DNA from: JABMPR01 sp964508765
GTDB lineage: Bacteria > Fidelibacterota > UBA8477 > JABMPR01
Assembly (NCBI GenBank): GCA_964508765.1
Contig: CAZDVD010000012.1
Span: 16,136 to 80,135 of the forward strand
Direction of reading: 5' to 3'
Length of the DNA: 64,000 nucleotides
The position numbers were made by a program, and so were the translations under genes. Within the stretch, counting starts at the first letter, position 1. The number at the start of each line of letters is the position of its first letter. Under the pieces are notes generated by a model, which ran no database searches, had not been told where the DNA came from, and saw only the letters and a program-made list of their open reading frames with translations. Below, in pieces: positions 61,715 to 64,000 of this stretch.

Positions 61715-61973
61715 GTCTTCCTTATCCCAAATAGTCAATTGGTTCAACCCCTAAAGCAAGGGCTTGGCCACGCACACTTGGCCATGGTTATAGGTTGGGT
61801 GTATAACTAATTGATAGCCACTGGCTTAGCCTCTTGTTTCCCCGTGCTCTTAATCAGTTGGTCTCAAATTCAAATCTTCCCTGACCGTTCCTAAATCAAA
61901 AAGCATATGCTCGATTTATTTTTTATGCATGGCAAACACACATTCAGTTTAGCTTTTACAAAAAGAGAGCGAT
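61715..61973. other. non-coding gap between the operon end and the second MazG
   Basis: About 260 bases without a gene. It contains a GGGCTTGGCCACGCACACTT-like stretch with some self-complementarity (TGGCCA, GGCCA) and no clear terminator. Nothing else could be supported. It may hold the promoter of the MazG paralogue, which starts at 61974 with AAAGAGAGCG ahead. Confidence 0.4.
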
Positions 61974-62318
61974 ATGAACCTACAAACCCTCACAGCAAGA
62001 ATTAATCAATTCACCCAGGACCGCGACTGGGAACAATTCCACAACCCCAAGGATCTGGCCATTGCCCTGGGGATTGAAGTCTCAGAACTCCAGGAACTCA
62101 TGCTGTGGGTCTCCACGGAGAATTCTGCTGAGCGGGTCAAAGAACGAATGACCGAGGTTGAGCACGAGGTGGGGGATATCCTCATCTATCTCCTGCGCTT
62201 TTGTGAAGTCACCGGGATTGATCCCATAAAAGCTGCTCAGGAAAAAATGAAGCTTAATGCTGAGAAATACCCCGTGGAAAAGTCCAGGGGTAATTCTAAG
62301 AAATATACTGAACTTTAA
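61974..62318 (+). CDS. MazG-like nucleotide pyrophosphohydrolase (copy 2)
   Basis: A 114-residue paralogue of the gene at 58196, with the same E-V-S-E-L-Q-E and E-H-E-V-G-D-I-L motifs and about 70% identity by eye (81 of 114 positions, no gaps). The most conserved stretches are Q-D-R-D-W-E-Q-F-H-N-P-K-D-L-A and the G-N-S-K-K-Y-T-E-L end. It has its own ribosome site and is not coupled to the HNH-HIT gene. The two copies bracket the GIY-YIG and HNH-HIT genes. Confidence 0.88.
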   Translation: MNLQTLTARINQFTQDRDWEQFHNPKDLAIALGIEVSELQELMLWVSTENSAERVKERMTEVEHEVGDILIYLLRFCEVTGIDPIKAAQEKMKLNAEKYPVEKSRGNSKKYTEL

Positions 62319-62359
62319 TCATCTCAAACCCAACTGATGATTCAGAAAAGACAGACAAT

Positions 62360-63838
62360 ATGCTTTTTAAATTAAGCAAACTCAGATTGAGTTTGAGCAT
62401 CGTGGGTCTGTTGCTCCTCACATTCTCATTATGGCAGTTGAGGCAGTCCCGCTCCGGACTCGTCTTTGAAACCGGTCATACCGCGGGAATTCCTTATCAA
62501 ATCATTACTCCTGAAAATTCAGGACCAGAAAAGCGTCCCCTGGTTCTAGTTGCCCATGGCCTGGCTGGATCAGGAACCATTATGCAGGGACTGGCTTTGA
62601 CTTTTGCCCATGCCGGTTATGTCGTGGCAACTTGGGATTTTGATGGTCATGCAGGGAATCCTCATGCCATGGAAGAAGACATTTACAGTTCCTGGCTTTT
62701 GGCTAATGTGGAACAGGTTCTGGAAGCAGTCAGTTACCACCAACAGGTCGATACCAGCAGAATAGCTATCGTGGGACATTCCATGGGGACAGGTGCGGCA
62801 CTGACCTTTGCACAGAAACACCCCGGGACACAAGCCACGGTAGCAATTTCACCTGTGAGAACACCAGTCACCCCAGAATTACCCCACAATCTGTTGCTCA
62901 TGGCAGGGCAACTGGAACCGGACTTTGTAAACAATGCCAGAGCTCGCCTTGCTGAAGCAGGTGGTATTGGCGGTGATCCGAATCTGGGAAATGCCCGCCA
63001 TTTTGAGATCATACCCGGGGTGGAGCATATCTCCATCATCTTTGCACCGGCTACCCATGCTTTGGCCCTGAACTGGCTTAATGCGAGCTTTGGGATCCAG
63101 GCAGATGCCCGGGATTATGTGGACAGACGTCTACTTTGGTATGGACTGGTGGTTCTGGGAACCCTTCTGATCGCTGCCAATCTGATTCCGCGAACAACCC
63201 CGGTAACCCAGCCTGAACCAGCAACACCGGTCCGTAGGATACTGATCATGGTCGTAAGTGCCTTGAGTGGGACATTGATTTTATGGTTGGCAGGCTTGTT
63301 GGGGCTCCCCCTAAACACCTTGTTTGGAATCCGTGCAGGGGGTTATCTCATTCTCTGGTTTCTCATGGTGGGACTGGTAGGCGTGATACTCCTAAAAGCT
63401 CGAATTATAAAGCCCACAAGGGCTGAAGTGATCAACGGTCTCTTGATTTTTGCTGCGATGTGGCTGGGAATTGGATTGGCTGGCGGGGGCGTCTGGCTTC
63501 CCTGGTTACTCATTCCAAAACGTCTTATACTCTGGCCTTTGGTTGTCCTGGCTCTCATACCCTGGCACTATTTACTCGGCTCGCTAAGCTCTCATGGCGG
63601 TACCGGAAGTCGCCTGACCTGGTGGCTGGGGCAGAGTCTGACCCTCTTTGTCGCCCTGTTGCTAGCCATTAAAATGACACCGACTCTGGGCTTCTTGATG
63701 TTGCTTCTACCTGTGTTTCCTCTGGTGCTTCTCTTTCACGTGATTCCCAATCTGGTTCAACGAGGGAGCTGGACCTTTGCGCTCAGTGGGGCTTGTTTCG
63801 TGAGCTGGATGCTCCTGGCGGTTTTTCCGCTGATTTAA
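62360..63838 (+). CDS. alpha/beta hydrolase with C-terminal membrane domain
   Basis: A 492-residue protein. A signal anchor is at about 10-25. The alpha/beta hydrolase domain at about 50-245 has the oxyanion H-G-L-A-G-S and the nucleophile elbow G-H-S-M-G (about 139-143, Ser141). The acid is likely Asp/Glu near 200 and the His is in E-H-I-S-I-I near 228. After it come six or seven hydrophobic segments (about 258-492). It probably acts on esters or lipids at the membrane. It is 42 bases after copy 2 of MazG, but its role does not look defensive. Confidence 0.82.
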   Translation: MLFKLSKLRLSLSIVGLLLLTFSLWQLRQSRSGLVFETGHTAGIPYQIITPENSGPEKRPLVLVAHGLAGSGTIMQGLALTFAHAGYVVATWDFDGHAGNPHAMEEDIYSSWLLANVEQVLEAVSYHQQVDTSRIAIVGHSMGTGAALTFAQKHPGTQATVAISPVRTPVTPELPHNLLLMAGQLEPDFVNNARARLAEAGGIGGDPNLGNARHFEIIPGVEHISIIFAPATHALALNWLNASFGIQADARDYVDRRLLWYGLVVLGTLLIAANLIPRTTPVTQPEPATPVRRILIMVVSALSGTLILWLAGLLGLPLNTLFGIRAGGYLILWFLMVGLVGVILLKARIIKPTRAEVINGLLIFAAMWLGIGLAGGGVWLPWLLIPKRLILWPLVVLALIPWHYLLGSLSSHGGTGSRLTWWLGQSLTLFVALLLAIKMTPTLGFLMLLLPVFPLVLLFHVIPNLVQRGSWTFALSGACFVSWMLLAVFPLI

Positions 63839-64000
63839 ATTTCTGGATTGTGGATTGGTTAGAGAGATTGCTTCACTCCGTTCACAAAGACGGGTTTGGG
63901 TCTGGGTTTTCGTCTTCGCGAGCCGATAGGCGCGGCGATCTCGGGTGGACTTGCTACAAAAAAGTGGACACATAAAGAAGCCTAAGCTGCCCATTTAATT
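63839..64000. repeat. repeat-rich right edge, possible insertion-sequence end
   Basis: No gene. GAGATTGCTTC (63864-63874) is the mirror of the repeat at 43812-43872. Further right, GGTGGACTTGCTACAAAAAA followed by GTGGACACAT resembles the terminal region of some IS3-family elements, with T-G-G-A-C repeated. No transposase start is visible before the window ends, so the element is only suggested. Confidence 0.35.

Noticed and set aside
1..64000. tRNA or rRNA genes
   Set aside because: No cloverleaf or conserved rRNA stretch was recognised by eye; a tRNAscan/Infernal run would be decisive.

Overview
The window is bacterial chromosome, densely coded and moderately AT-rich, with short operons on both strands. 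It looks like a Gram-negative member of the Fibrobacterota-Chlorobi-Bacteroidota neighbourhood, and the best guess is the Marinimicrobia/Neomarinimicrobiota type. Evidence for this is an outer-membrane-style lipoprotein population, a secreted phosphatase-like protein with a FlgD/Por-type C-terminal sorting tail, a dockerin-like remnant with a VNIIIG helix, and many dispersed 'TCGAAG' palindromic repeats. No rRNA or tRNA gene was recognised, so the taxon is inference only.

Bases 1-50000 are mostly housekeeping and metabolic. In order they hold: the end of a cbb3-oxidase assembly cluster (ccoG-fixH); a TPR lipoprotein; a saccharopine-dehydrogenase-like enzyme with an amino-acid permease and two companions; a bacteriohemerythrin; a complete oligopeptide ABC importer (7106-14533) with two oddities, an ATPase carrying two hydrophobic insertions and a four-helix-bundle gene broken by an in-frame stop; a transglutaminase-like protein, an ATP-grasp enzyme and an amidase; an lrp-hom-trans-sulfuration operon; ogt, a PhoH-type ATPase and a GAF-HD-GYP protein; an ABC-2 exporter; a CvfB-like S1 protein, dtd, dnaE and a UbiA prenyltransferase; a secreted phosphatase-like protein; an aminotransferase overlapping pckA; a 5'-nucleotidase lipoprotein; prmC; and superoxide dismutase.

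Bases 49800-62320 form an accessory (defence) island. It opens with a cluster of hairpins and a response-regulator-like protein whose 3' end is duplicated 2.6 kb downstream. Between the two copies lie a type IV AbiEi/AbiEii toxin-antitoxin pair, with a perfect 19-bp inverted-repeat operator, and the C-terminal scrap of an AlbA_2/RecG-like regulator. A broken vsr endonuclease gene follows.

The centre of the island is one tightly packed five-gene operon (54235-61714): EVE-McrB GTPase; DUF2357/PD-(D/E)XK McrC-like nuclease; MazG-like pyrophosphohydrolase; a GIY-YIG + DUF2075 helicase + LexA-type S24 peptidase fusion; and an HNH nuclease-HIT hydrolase fusion. A second MazG-like paralogue closes the island.

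My reading, which is inference, is a composite anti-phage module. McrBC-like restriction of modified DNA would be combined with nucleotide-pool control and a nuclease-helicase carrying a self-cleavage switch of the kind that senses DNA damage through RecA. This operon is the best candidate here for an undescribed system. The right end has an alpha/beta hydrolase with a membrane tail and a repeat-rich edge.
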